Shown here one piece after another: positions 1 through 7,384 of a stretch of DNA of 17,600 nucleotides (within the stretch, counting starts at the first letter, position 1; each line of letters starts with the position of its first letter). The notes beneath the pieces were generated by a model that saw only the letters and a program-made list of their open reading frames with translations, had not been told where the DNA came from and ran no database searches. The stretch comes from an uncultured Candidatus Melainabacteria bacterium (lineage in GTDB: Bacteria > Cyanobacteriota > Vampirovibrionia > Gastranaerophilales > Gastranaerophilaceae), in the NCBI GenBank assembly GCA_934692295.1, contig CAKUTL010000033.1, positions 1 through 17,600 of the forward strand, read 5' to 3'. The position numbers and the translations under genes are program-made.

Positions 1-1610
1 ATGATGATAATTTTGTGGTATCTCAATTTGTCAATTTCAACTTCCTCTTCGTTACGGCTGATTTTGATACCGAAAGCCTGAACCATTGATTGAATTTCAT
101 TGTTACCATAAATTCTATCAAGTCTTGCTTTTTCAACGTTAAGAATTTTACCTCTCAAAGGCAAAATTGCTTGGAACATTCTGTTTCTTCCTTGTTTTGC
201 AGAACCACCTGCTGAATCCCCCTCAACTAAGAAGATTTCACATTTTTCAGGTTCTCTGTTTGAACAGTCTGCAAGTTTTCCTGGAAGTGTTGAATTTTCA
301 AGAACGGTTTTACGTCTTGTTAATTCTCTTGCTTTTCTTGCTGCTTCTCTTGCACGCTGAGCTTGAAGAGTTTTATCCAAGATTGTTTTTGCAACTTTAG
401 GGTTAAATTCTAACCATTCTTGCAACTTATCTCTAACTGCATCTTGGACAGCACCAAGTGCTTCTTGAGAACCTAATTTTTCTTTTGTCTGTCCTTCAAA
501 TTCAGGGTTAGGAATTTTAACAGAAACAATTGCTGTCAAACCTTCTCTAACATCTTCACCAGAAAGGTTAGAATCTGAATCTTTTAGGATATTATTTTTT
601 CTTGCGTAATCATTGATAACACGAGTGATTGAGTTTCTAAAACCTGTTAAGTGTGTTCCACCTGAATGAGTGTTGATATTGTTTGCGAATGATAATACGC
701 TTTCTTGGTATGAATCAGTGTATTGCATTGCAACTTCAACTTGTAAATCTCCAACTACTTTATCAATGTAAATTGGTTTTTCGTTGATTACAGTTTTGTT
801 TTTGTTCAAAAATTCAACATAACTTGCAATACCACCAGCATAGTGGAAAGTTTCTGTTTCTTCTGAATCGTGGCGAGAGAAGATGATTTTTAAACCTTTA
901 TTTAAGAATGCCATTTCTCTCAATCTGTTTGCGATAACATCACAATCAATTTCTGTTGTTTCTGTAAAAATTTCCGGATCTGGCCACCAAGTTGTTTTTG
1001 TCCCGGTTTTGTCTGTTGGTTTTACTTTTTCAACAGGAGCAAGAGGTTCACCTCTCATATATTCTTGACGCCAAACATATCCGTCTCTTGAAACTTCTAC
1101 AATATATTTTTCTGATAATGCGTTTACAACTGATGCACCAACACCGTGAAGACCGCCTGATACTTTATAACCGCCATCACCAAATTTACCGCCTGCGTGA
1201 AGTACAGTGTGTACAATTTCAAGGGCTGATTTCCCGCTGTCCGGTTTAATATCAACAGGAATACCACGACCGTTATCTTCAACAGTTACACTGTTATCTT
1301 TGTGAATTGTAACGTGAATATCTGTACAGAAACCTGCCAAAGATTCATCGATTGAGTTATCTACAATTTCATAAATACAGTGGTGCAAACCTCTTTGAGA
1401 TGTTGAACCGATATACATCCCAGGTCTTACTCTTACGGCTTCCAACCCTTCCAAAACTCTGATGTTACTAGCATCATATTGTTTTGATGTATGAGTTTCA
1501 ATTGCTTCATATTGAGCATCTGTTTGCTCATTTATTTGTGCGTCTTCAGCTGCTTTAAGAGCTTCAAACCCTTTATCATTTGTCATGTCTTGAGTGTTGT
1601 TATCTGACAT
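1..1610 (-). CDS. gyrB: DNA gyrase subunit B, 5' part (cut by window edge)
   Basis: ATP-hydrolysing subunit of DNA gyrase, which introduces negative supercoils together with GyrA. Translating the minus strand from the ATG at 1610 gives 536 residues with no stop. The GHKL ATPase motifs are all present: EIVDNSIDES at about 81-90 (catalytic Glu81, Mg-binding Asn85), EDNGRGIP at 111-118, AGGKF near 139-143 and SGGLHGVGAS at 151-160. The QTKEKLGS loop and the Toprim start EGDSAGGSAKQGRNR follow, and the reading runs off the window just before the expected TDADVDG. A GGAGAAG Shine-Dalgarno sits about 4 nt before the ATG. Compared with E. coli GyrB, Asn46 corresponds to Asn85, so the protein carries an extra polar N-terminal segment of about 39 residues. 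Family assignment is essentially certain; ParE is unlikely given the adjacent-residue identity to GyrB around KILNVEKARLDRI. Confidence 0.97.
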   Translation of the reverse strand, partial: MSDNNTQDMTNDKGFEALKAAEDAQINEQTDAQYEAIETHTSKQYDASNIRVLEGLEAVRVRPGMYIGSTSQRGLHHCIYEIVDNSIDESLAGFCTDIHVTIHKDNSVTVEDNGRGIPVDIKPDSGKSALEIVHTVLHAGGKFGDGGYKVSGGLHGVGASVVNALSEKYIVEVSRDGYVWRQEYMRGEPLAPVEKVKPTDKTGTKTTWWPDPEIFTETTEIDCDVIANRLREMAFLNKGLKIIFSRHDSEETETFHYAGGIASYVEFLNKNKTVINEKPIYIDKVVGDLQVEVAMQYTDSYQESVLSFANNINTHSGGTHLTGFRNSITRVINDYARKNNILKDSDSNLSGEDVREGLTAIVSVKIPNPEFEGQTKEKLGSQEALGAVQDAVRDKLQEWLEFNPKVAKTILDKTLQAQRAREAARKARELTRRKTVLENSTLPGKLADCSNREPEKCEIFLVEGDSAGGSAKQGRNRMFQAILPLRGKILNVEKARLDRIYGNNEIQSMVQAFGIKISRNEEEVEIDKLRYHKIII

Positions 1611-1643
1611 ATACTTCTCCCTAATCTACTCAAATATAGTTAT

Positions 1644-1673
1644 AGTATAGCACAAAAGTAACTAGGTTAACAA
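1644..1673 (-). promoter_or_regulatory. gyrB promoter (sigma70-like)
   Basis: On the minus strand TTGTTA (1673-1668), an 18-nt spacer and TATACT (1649-1644), the -10 preceded by TGC as in extended -10 promoters. This predicts a start near 1637 and a leader of about 27 nt that includes the Shine-Dalgarno. It lies back to back with the hydrogenase operon promoter. A small dyad AACAA-A-TTGTT overlaps the -35 and could be an operator, but it is short and may be chance in AT-rich DNA. Confidence 0.65.
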
Positions 1674-1696
1674 ATTGTTTACAATCTGCGAAAGAC

Positions 1697-1725
1697 TTGA
1701 TACGTATTTGTATATGCTATAGAAT
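1697..1725 (+). promoter_or_regulatory. Promoter of hydrogenase operon
   Basis: TTGATA (1697-1702), a 17-nt spacer and TAGAAT (1720-1725); the overlapping TATAGA at 1718-1723 preceded by TGC is an alternative extended -10. The predicted start is near 1732, only 2 nt before the first in-frame ATG (1734) and 11 nt before the second (1743), so the first gene would be leaderless or nearly so. Confidence 0.6.
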
Positions 1726-1733
1726 AATTTTGG

Positions 1734-2237
1734 ATGCTCTTTATGAATTTTGATACTCAAAATAGAAAATTACTGATTTTTACAGGAACTCCAAGTGATA
1801 GTTCAAAAGATTTTGAATATGCTAATTTTTTCAAAAATTTTGACGGTGAAAAAATAATCTGTGGAGGTTCTACCGCAAATTTAATTTCCCGAGAATTAAA
1901 TATTCCGATAAAGATGTCTAATAATGTTATGAATATTGATGGTTTGCCGCCAAGTTTTGTTATGGATGGTGTAAATCTTGTTACTGAAGGAATTTTAACT
2001 CTATCAAAAGCGGTAGAATATTTAAAATCTGGACGGGTTACAGGTATTGACAACCCAGCCGGGAAGTTGGTAAAATTTTTAATAGACAATGATTTTATCT
2101 GCTTTGTTGTGGGTACAAAGTTAAATCAGTCTAAAATCAATGTTATCAACTTAAAATCAAGAAAAGAAATTATTGATGAGATGGTGTTGATTTTACAGAA
2201 TAAATATTCAAAAAAAATTAGTGTACAGTATATCTAA
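1734..2237 (+). CDS. Stand-alone SpoIIE-type phosphatase C-terminal domain protein, first gene of hydrogenase operon
   Basis: A 167-residue soluble protein. The stretch from about residue 40 (KIICGGSTANLISRELN) through 80-95 (MDGVNLVTEGILTLSKAVEYL) and 120-130 (FICFVVGTKLNQ) matches, from memory, the C-terminal domain that follows the PP2C phosphatase domain in clostridial SpoIIE-family proteins encoded beside [FeFe]-hydrogenases. Here the PP2C catalytic part is absent: the upstream DNA is only the promoter region and the gyrB leader. The ICGGSTAN loop suggests a nucleotide- or ligand-binding site, but that is inference. There is no convincing Shine-Dalgarno before 1734; ATG at 1743 (MNFDTQN) is an alternative start. 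It is 21 nt upstream of the ferredoxin gene, in the same operon, so a role in regulating or assembling the hydrogenase is the natural guess. The exact function is unknown. Confidence 0.6.
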   Translation: MLFMNFDTQNRKLLIFTGTPSDSSKDFEYANFFKNFDGEKIICGGSTANLISRELNIPIKMSNNVMNIDGLPPSFVMDGVNLVTEGILTLSKAVEYLKSGRVTGIDNPAGKLVKFLIDNDFICFVVGTKLNQSKINVINLKSRKEIIDEMVLILQNKYSKKISVQYI

Positions 2238-2258
2238 TAGCATAATAGGAAGGTAAAA

Positions 2259-2522
2259 ATGGAAAAAGTCAGCGTGAAAGTATGTTTAGGAACAACGTGC
2301 TTTATCATGGGTTCTGCAAATTTGCAGGAATTAATGGATATTGTTCCTGAAAGGTACGGAGATAAGGTTGATGTTTCTGGAGTTCCTTGTCTTGGCTTAT
2401 GCTCTGCGGATTGGGAATTTTCAAATGCTCCATATGTAAAAGTTGGAGATGAAATTATCAAAGAAGCTACTGTAGAAAAAGTTTTAAGAGCAATTAACGA
2501 AAGATTAGAAAGTAATAATTAA
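2259..2522 (+). CDS. Thioredoxin-like [2Fe-2S] ferredoxin (NuoE/HydC-like)
   Basis: An 87-residue electron carrier. The four cysteines expected for the thioredoxin-fold 2Fe-2S cluster of NuoE and of hydrogenase small subunits are present: Cys9 and Cys14 in CLGTTC, and Cys44 and Cys48 in CLGLC. The protein is just the cluster domain; the N-terminal helical bundle of full NuoE is missing. It has a good Shine-Dalgarno (AGGAAGG, 2247-2253) and lies 17 nt before the hydrogenase gene, so it probably passes electrons to or from the hydrogenase FeS chain in the cytoplasm. No flavin/NADH-binding NuoF-like gene is in the operon, so the partner that feeds it is unknown. The cluster type is well supported by family knowledge; the direct interaction is inferred from the operon. 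Confidence 0.85.
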   Translation: MEKVSVKVCLGTTCFIMGSANLQELMDIVPERYGDKVDVSGVPCLGLCSADWEFSNAPYVKVGDEIIKEATVEKVLRAINERLESNN

Positions 2523-2539
2523 GGAAAAGGAATAGAAAT

Positions 2540-4006
2540 ATGGCAGTAAATACTCCAAGACAAACTTCACATTTGAAACGTGAAATTTTAGTTAGATTAA
2601 TCAAGGCATATTTAAGTGAAAATTTTGAAGAAAATACAAGATTAATTCCTTATGATATGCGTCCAAAAGGTAGCGAAGTTCCATACCGTTGTTGTATTTA
2701 TAAAGAACGTGCAGTTCTTAGAGATAGAGCAATTGCGGGGTTAGGAACATCTATTGAAGATACTGATGATAGTGTATTATTATCTGATATAGCTAAAAAA
2801 GCAGAAGAAAGAGTTCAACCGGAAGAACATCCTTTGACAGTTTTAACTACTGCTTGTAAAGGTTGTGTTCCTTCAAGAATTTTCGTAACCGACCTTTGTC
2901 AAGGTTGTGTAGCTAGACCTTGTGAAAGTGCTTGTAGATTGAAAGCAATCTCAGTTCACGATGGAAAATCTCACATAGACCCCGAAAAATGTAAAAATTG
3001 TGGTATGTGTGCTCAAGTTTGTCCATATCAAGCAATCCAAAGAATTATTGTTCCTTGTGAAAATGCTTGTCCTGTTGGAGCTATTGCAAAAGATGATGAT
3101 GGTCATGCAAGAATTGATTTTGATAAATGTATCTCTTGCGGTAGATGTGTTGCAGCATGTCCATTTGGTGCAGTTCACGAAAAAAGCCAAATTATTGACA
3201 TCTTAAAACAAATCAAAGAAGGTAAAAAATTAGTTGCAATGGTTGCTCCTGCGTTGTTTGGTCAACTTCCTTGTACTCCAAAGCAAATGAAACAAGCAAT
3301 TCAGTCTTTAGGATTTGCTGATGTTGTGGAAGTTGCTCAGGGTGCAGATATTACAACTAAAAATGAAGCCGCAGAATTTAAAGAAAGAATGGCAAAAGGT
3401 GATGCGTTTATGACAACTTCTTGCTGTGCAGGTTACAACGAACTTGTTGATAAACATATTCCAGAATTGAAACCATTCCGTTCAGAAACAAAAACTCCGG
3501 CTTATTATACCGCTGAAATTGTGAAAAAAGAAACTCCGGATGCAATTACTGTATTCTTTAGCCCTTGTGTAGCTAAGAAACGTGAAGCATTGCAAAATGC
3601 TAATATCGATTATGTATTGAATTACGAAGAATTAGGTGCATGGTTTATTGCAATGAATGTTCAACTTTCTGATTGTGAAGAATCAGAATTCAAGGTTGAA
3701 TCTTCAGCAGAAGCAAGAAACTTTGCTGTTACAGGTGGAGTTGCTGGTGCTGTTAACGCTTTATTAGATGAAGGTGAAAAAGCTACTCCTGTTGTAATTG
3801 ATGGACTTGATAAACAAGCTGTTCGTGATTTGAAAAAGTATGCTAAAAACGGTAAATGTGATTTAGGTAACTTAATTGAAATCATGGCTTGTACTGGTGG
3901 TTGTTTGGGTGGTTCAAGTACAATCAACGCTTACAAACCAGCATTGAAACAATTGACGAATTACGTTAAAGAAAGCCCTGAAATTAAAGATGTAATTAAG
4001 GAATAA
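2540..4006 (+). CDS. Monomeric [FeFe]-hydrogenase, group B type
   Basis: Catalyses reversible H2 formation from protons and low-potential electrons, in the cytoplasm during fermentation. The 488-residue protein has an N-terminal FeS relay: Cys120/123/128/132 (CQGC-x4-C-x3-C), Cys151/154/157/161 (CKNCGMCAQVCP), Cys173/177 and Cys197/200/203/207 (CISCGRCVAACP), with extra cysteines at 51-52 and 106/109. The H-cluster domain follows: TSCCAGY with the proton-relay Cys295 and ligand Cys296, SPCVAKK with Cys343, and EIMACTGGCLGG with Cys451 and Cys455. All four H-cluster ligands are thus present. The motifs differ from the group A forms TSCCPxW and MPCxxK, and the length and FeS pattern fit the group B1/B3 family. 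The Shine-Dalgarno is AAGGAAAAGG at about 2523-2532. The maturases HydE, HydF and HydG are not in the window. It is the last gene of the operon, before a strong terminator. Confidence 0.93.
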   Translation: MAVNTPRQTSHLKREILVRLIKAYLSENFEENTRLIPYDMRPKGSEVPYRCCIYKERAVLRDRAIAGLGTSIEDTDDSVLLSDIAKKAEERVQPEEHPLTVLTTACKGCVPSRIFVTDLCQGCVARPCESACRLKAISVHDGKSHIDPEKCKNCGMCAQVCPYQAIQRIIVPCENACPVGAIAKDDDGHARIDFDKCISCGRCVAACPFGAVHEKSQIIDILKQIKEGKKLVAMVAPALFGQLPCTPKQMKQAIQSLGFADVVEVAQGADITTKNEAAEFKERMAKGDAFMTTSCCAGYNELVDKHIPELKPFRSETKTPAYYTAEIVKKETPDAITVFFSPCVAKKREALQNANIDYVLNYEELGAWFIAMNVQLSDCEESEFKVESSAEARNFAVTGGVAGAVNALLDEGEKATPVVIDGLDKQAVRDLKKYAKNGKCDLGNLIEIMACTGGCLGGSSTINAYKPALKQLTNYVKESPEIKDVIKE

Positions 4007-4029
4007 TTTCTAATTTGTAAAGAGTGAAA

Positions 4030-4065
4030 AAGGTTGAAGATTTCAATATTCTTCAACCTTTTTTA
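4030..4065 (+). terminator. Intrinsic terminator of hydrogenase operon
   Basis: An 11-bp stem AAGGTTGAAGA / TCTTCAACCTT (4030-4040 and 4050-4060) with a 9-nt loop, followed by a run of Ts to about 4064. It starts 24 nt after the hydrogenase stop codon and separates that operon from the vWA gene. Confidence 0.9.
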
Positions 4066-4102
4066 TTCAATCATTTATACGATTACCGATATTGGGTTTT
4101 TA

Positions 4103-4111
4103 TGGTATTTT
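4103..4111 (+). promoter_or_regulatory. Possible extended -10 promoter of the vWA cassette
   Basis: TGG-TATTTT (4103-4111) resembles an extended -10 box; only a poor -35 (TTACCG, 4083-4088) lies 17 nt upstream. The predicted start falls exactly on the ATG at 4118, so this would be a leaderless message. A promoter is needed here because of the terminator just upstream, but this particular placement is tentative. Confidence 0.35.
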
Positions 4112-4117
4112 TTTATT

Positions 4118-4783
4118 ATGAGTAATACGTTAAAAATTATATTATTTGCAATATTTGCATTCGGTTTATTATGTGCCGCAGTATTTGGTTTGTCAAAGGT
4201 TAAAGTTGATGATTTTCATAAAGCTGCAGTTATTTTTGTGGTTGACTCTTCAGCATCTAATCAAAAGCAGTTACCAGAACAAAAAAAAGCTATTAGGCAG
4301 TTATGCTCTATGCTTGATCCAGAAGATCATATTAAAATCCTTCGAGTATCTCAAGATGCCTATATAATCTATGAGGGTTCTCCACAATCAAGTGCTGAAG
4401 TAAGAAAGTCAATGGAAAAATTCACACAATATAATGCAAAAGAATATGGAACGGCTTATGGTTTGTCTTTGAAAAAAGCTTTTAATCACGCAATAAATAT
4501 GCACAAAGAAGGTTATGTTCCGTCTGTTGTTGTTATTGGTGATCTTGAAAATGAAGGTGATGTTTCAAAACAAATTAACTGGAATACTCTTCCTAATGAA
4601 GTTGCTCAAGTAAAAAATAAGACAGGTAGTTTTTCTATGATGTTTTTATTTGCTGCCCCTGAAAAGCTAGATGTTGTAAAGGAAAAGTTGTCCCCAGTGT
4701 TGGGTGAAAAGAATCTTATTATTGGAACAGAAGCAAATTCAAATAAAGCATTAAGAAACTTTTTGACATCTATTGGCAGATAA
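4118..4783 (+). CDS. Membrane-anchored vWA (MIDAS) domain protein
   Basis: A 221-residue protein with one N-terminal membrane segment (about residues 5-24, ILFAIFAFGLLCAAVFGL) and then a von Willebrand A-like domain. The metal-ion-dependent adhesion site looks complete: DxSxS as Asp43, Ser45 and Ser47 in VVDSSAS, Thr112 in GTAYG and Asp142 in VIGDLEN. The alternating hydrophobic strands AAVIFVV, IKILRV, SVVVIGD and SMMFLFA fit the Rossmann-like fold. The frame is open from 4034, but that start lies inside the terminator of the previous operon, so ATG 4118 is preferred; no Shine-Dalgarno is visible before it. It is 18 nt or less upstream of the FHA-like membrane gene and probably co-transcribed with it. 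vWA domains bind protein partners through the metal site; the partner here is unknown. Confidence 0.75.
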   Translation: MSNTLKIILFAIFAFGLLCAAVFGLSKVKVDDFHKAAVIFVVDSSASNQKQLPEQKKAIRQLCSMLDPEDHIKILRVSQDAYIIYEGSPQSSAEVRKSMEKFTQYNAKEYGTAYGLSLKKAFNHAINMHKEGYVPSVVVIGDLENEGDVSKQINWNTLPNEVAQVKNKTGSFSMMFLFAAPEKLDVVKEKLSPVLGEKNLIIGTEANSNKALRNFLTSIGR

Positions 4784-4801
4784 GTTTATACTGGAGACAT
4801 G

Positions 4802-6412
4802 ATGAGAGTTATTATAAAATACTTAGATAAGTCTAGAGTTATAGATAATAAGCGTAATATTACAATCGGTAGTAGTGAATCTTCCGATTTTGTAATAAAT
4901 AATTTTCCAGGGGGCATTGAGATTAAATTTATTTATAATGAGAAATTTAAAAATTATGTGTTGATAAATTCTTCTGGTTCTAGTGAAGTGTTGGTCAATA
5001 ATAGAAATTTCTCAAAGGTTCTAACACCTACGAATTTCATTTTGGAAGTAAAGGGTTTAAGTGAAAAAATTACTGTTGAAGTTGATACTGAACAAAATCA
5101 TCATTCAGAAGTTAAAAATCACCAAACACAATCTCAAAATATAGAACAAAATAATGTTGAGGGGGCTAACACAATGATAAAAACGATGTCATCAACAAAA
5201 GCTAATGATATTTTTAATAATGACGTAGAAAAAAGTAGAATTGCAATTATCAAAGAAATTGGTTATAAAATTACCGACTTAAAAAGTTCTATTTTTTCAG
5301 CAAATATTACGAATTTGTTGCTGAATACGGCAATTTTTGTTTTGTCAATAGTATGTTCTTTTGGCGTAACAAACTTTTTATTGGGTTTAAAAATAGATAA
5401 CTCAAGTTCTGTTTTGAACTTAACTACAAATGCAGGATTTTTAGTTGCAATTTCTTTAATTGTTTTAGCAGTATCTTTAATTATGAAGCATGGTGTTTAC
5501 TCATTATTAGATTTTAATTATTCTAAAAAATATGGAGAAACAAATATTGCACAAAAATTTATTACTGGGGTTTCAGCAATATTTATGTTTGTAATTTATA
5601 TAATCAATTTATTATATTATAAAGAAATCCCTGGATTTTTAGGGGCTTCATTTTTTATTTCGTTATTGTTCGCTGGTTCATTAGCTACTGTATCTGTTGC
5701 GAGCGGTTATTTCAAATTCCAATTGAAAAATTATAATCAACAATTGACAAATTGTGAATATAGAGAAGATTTTGAGAATGTTATGAAGAGTTACCGTTCA
5801 ATGGTAAATGCTTTTGTTAATCAGTTGAGTCAAAATAGAATAAATACTGTTAAAAGTAACCTTTTAAATAATCAGTTGAAAATGATTGTTGAAGTTTTTA
5901 TTGGTTTGCTAACGGCTCCATTTTTGGCTTATGGTGTTTCTAATACTTTGGCTAGTTGTTTCCCAGAGGCTGCGAGCTGGGTCAGAGTTTCTGGTTTAAG
6001 ATTTAGCCCTATATTTTTGGTACTTGCAACATTTTTGATTATTTTTGCATTTTTCTCTTTTGTAAGAGCATTTACAATTTCAAAACAAATAAAAGGTTCA
6101 GAAATTATCAAGTTCGATGGTTTCCATGATTATAATAGCCATGGTGTAACGGTTTATGGTTTAGATTCAATGCACAGTTTGAATAAGGAAAAGAATACTG
6201 TAATGTTCATTGCTTGTTTTATTATTTTGATTGAATTTACAATGAATGTTTCATATTTTATTACTGAAATTGGTGGTGATATTCAAGGTATGTTCTTGAG
6301 TTTTGTTACAGCACTTGTTCCTACCGCATTGTTGATTGCCGAAACTCATCTTTTGAGTTCTACAATGTGCAAGATAAATAACTATAATGAGTTGTTGGCA
6401 ATGTTAGATTAG
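4802..6412 (+). CDS. Polytopic membrane protein with degenerate FHA-like N-terminal domain
   Basis: A protein of about 536 residues that I do not recognise as a named family. Numbering from the upstream ATG at 4799: residues 1-95 form a beta-rich head (ITIGSSESSDFVINN near 21-35, then KNYVLINSSGSSEVLVNNRNF at 51-71) that resembles an FHA domain, but the phosphopeptide-binding Arg and the SxxH motif are missing. Residues 97-125 are a polar Asn/Gln-rich linker. About eight hydrophobic segments follow, near 171-197, 209-230, 254-274, 278-300, 362-384, 401-423, 466-488 and 494-516, with an amphipathic, probably cytoplasmic stretch between segments four and five (305-360). GGAG at 4793-4796 fits ATG 4802 better (5-nt spacing) than ATG 4799. 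It sits between the vWA and TonB-like genes with very short gaps. A remote MotA/TolQ/ExbB relationship is conceivable but not shown. Confidence 0.7.
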   Translation: MRVIIKYLDKSRVIDNKRNITIGSSESSDFVINNFPGGIEIKFIYNEKFKNYVLINSSGSSEVLVNNRNFSKVLTPTNFILEVKGLSEKITVEVDTEQNHHSEVKNHQTQSQNIEQNNVEGANTMIKTMSSTKANDIFNNDVEKSRIAIIKEIGYKITDLKSSIFSANITNLLLNTAIFVLSIVCSFGVTNFLLGLKIDNSSSVLNLTTNAGFLVAISLIVLAVSLIMKHGVYSLLDFNYSKKYGETNIAQKFITGVSAIFMFVIYIINLLYYKEIPGFLGASFFISLLFAGSLATVSVASGYFKFQLKNYNQQLTNCEYREDFENVMKSYRSMVNAFVNQLSQNRINTVKSNLLNNQLKMIVEVFIGLLTAPFLAYGVSNTLASCFPEAASWVRVSGLRFSPIFLVLATFLIIFAFFSFVRAFTISKQIKGSEIIKFDGFHDYNSHGVTVYGLDSMHSLNKEKNTVMFIACFIILIEFTMNVSYFITEIGGDIQGMFLSFVTALVPTALLIAETHLLSSTMCKINNYNELLAMLD

Positions 6413-6420
6413 TACAAATT

Positions 6421-7236
6421 ATGGATAAAAAAAATCTTGTAATAGTTGGAATAATTTTATTTTTTTTGTTGACGATTATTGCGATGTCAATAGATGTTTC
6501 ACAACGAAAAAAAGTTGCCTTTACTAATCAAAGTTTGTCTTTAAATAATGAGAATGCCAGTATTGAAAACAAAACTGCAAATGTAAATACTACAAATTCA
6601 AAATTTAGTAATAAAAATATTGCAACCGGAAATACAGATGTAAAACTAAATAGTTCAAAGATTAAATCTGAGAGAACGGATATTGATTTTGAGCCTTTTG
6701 ACAATCAAGGAACAAATTATAATAATCAGAATACTTCAGGGAATAATCAGGGCAATTATTATAATAATTTTGATGATTTTAAAAATCGTCAGCAAAGATT
6801 AGAAAACGCAAGAAATCAGATTAACAATGTTTCTCCAAGGTCGAATAATCAACGAACTTCAAGATATGTTGTCAAGAATATTGATTGGAGTACTTGGAAA
6901 AGTCAATTTATTAATAAAATCTTGGATGATAGTGTTTATATAACATCATTAGATGATTATGGTGTTGGGGCATGGTTTTATTATTCATTTATTGTAACTT
7001 CAGATGGTGCGATACGGGATGTAACCGTTCGTTCTCCATATATTAGTGATATTGATAAACAAAGGGTTGTTAACCTTATAAAAAGTTATGAGTATAAAGA
7101 TATAACCGTTTTCCCCGCAAATTCAAGAAGAGTAACAGCGAAAGTCGATGCAGTTGTAATGCTTGGAAATAGTGAGAAAAAATCAAAACCATCAGATTTT
7201 AATGACATCGAACGTATTAAAATGAATTTGCCTTAA
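6421..7236 (+). CDS. Membrane-anchored protein with TonB-like C-terminal domain
   Basis: A 271-residue protein: short cytoplasmic start, one membrane segment at about 5-23 (LVIVGIILFFLLTIIAMSI), a low-complexity Asn/Ser/Thr/Gln-rich linker at 33-148, and a folded C-terminus at about 150-250. That domain begins with WSTWKSQFINKIL and continues with YYSFIVTSDGAIRDVTVRSPY, an Asp and hydrophobic helix (DIDKQRVVNLIKSY), FPANSRRVTAKVDAVV. This follows the TonB C-terminal pattern (W..W, DG.I..v.v..S, fP..S....v.v). Unlike classical TonB the linker is not Pro-rich. It begins 8 nt after the preceding stop codon without a clear Shine-Dalgarno, suggesting translational coupling. The design, anchored in the inner membrane with a periplasmic spacer, suggests it reaches toward the cell wall or outer membrane. 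No ExbB/ExbD pair or TonB-dependent receptor is in the window. Confidence 0.65.
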   Translation: MDKKNLVIVGIILFFLLTIIAMSIDVSQRKKVAFTNQSLSLNNENASIENKTANVNTTNSKFSNKNIATGNTDVKLNSSKIKSERTDIDFEPFDNQGTNYNNQNTSGNNQGNYYNNFDDFKNRQQRLENARNQINNVSPRSNNQRTSRYVVKNIDWSTWKSQFINKILDDSVYITSLDDYGVGAWFYYSFIVTSDGAIRDVTVRSPYISDIDKQRVVNLIKSYEYKDITVFPANSRRVTAKVDAVVMLGNSEKKSKPSDFNDIERIKMNLP

Positions 7237-7239
7237 TTA

Positions 7240-7279
7240 AAAAGTCCATAAGTCAATAAGTTGATAAGTCTATAAGTTC
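7240..7279. repeat. Tandem octamer repeat, five imperfect units
   Basis: The sequence reads as AAAAGTCC, ATAAGTCA, ATAAGTTG, ATAAGTCT, ATAAGTTC: an 8-nt period with ATAAGT fixed in the last four units. It begins 4 nt after the stop codon of the TonB-like gene. No function is apparent. Confidence 0.7.
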
Positions 7280-7290
7280 TTTACGGTTAC

Positions 7291-7354
7291 GTCATTCTGA
7301 GGGGGAAACTGTTGAATTAGTAAGGTTATTTAGCAAATTTACCCGAAGAATCTC
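7291..7354. repeat. REP-like element, GTCATTCTGAG ... GAAGAATCTC
   Basis: The ends GTCATTCTGAGGG and GAAGAATCTC match the common bacterial intergenic repeat that begins GTCATTCTGA and ends in GAATCTC. It resembles the two other copies in this intergenic region. Confidence 0.5.
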
Positions 7355-7384
7355 TGACTGGACTCAATGTATTATATCCGTACT

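Noticed and set aside
167..1249. Plus-strand open frames within the first 1.6 kb
   Set aside because: They are opposite to gyrB, whose motifs are continuous on the minus strand.
4034..4117. Longer start for the vWA protein
   Set aside because: The region overlaps the intrinsic terminator of the hydrogenase operon, lacks a ribosome site, and would add a second hydrophobic stretch before the natural anchor.
4802..6412. Assignment of the polytopic protein as ExbB/TolQ
   Set aside because: It has about eight membrane segments instead of three and none of the clear ExbB/TolQ signature blocks; the idea is only suggested by the TonB-like neighbour.
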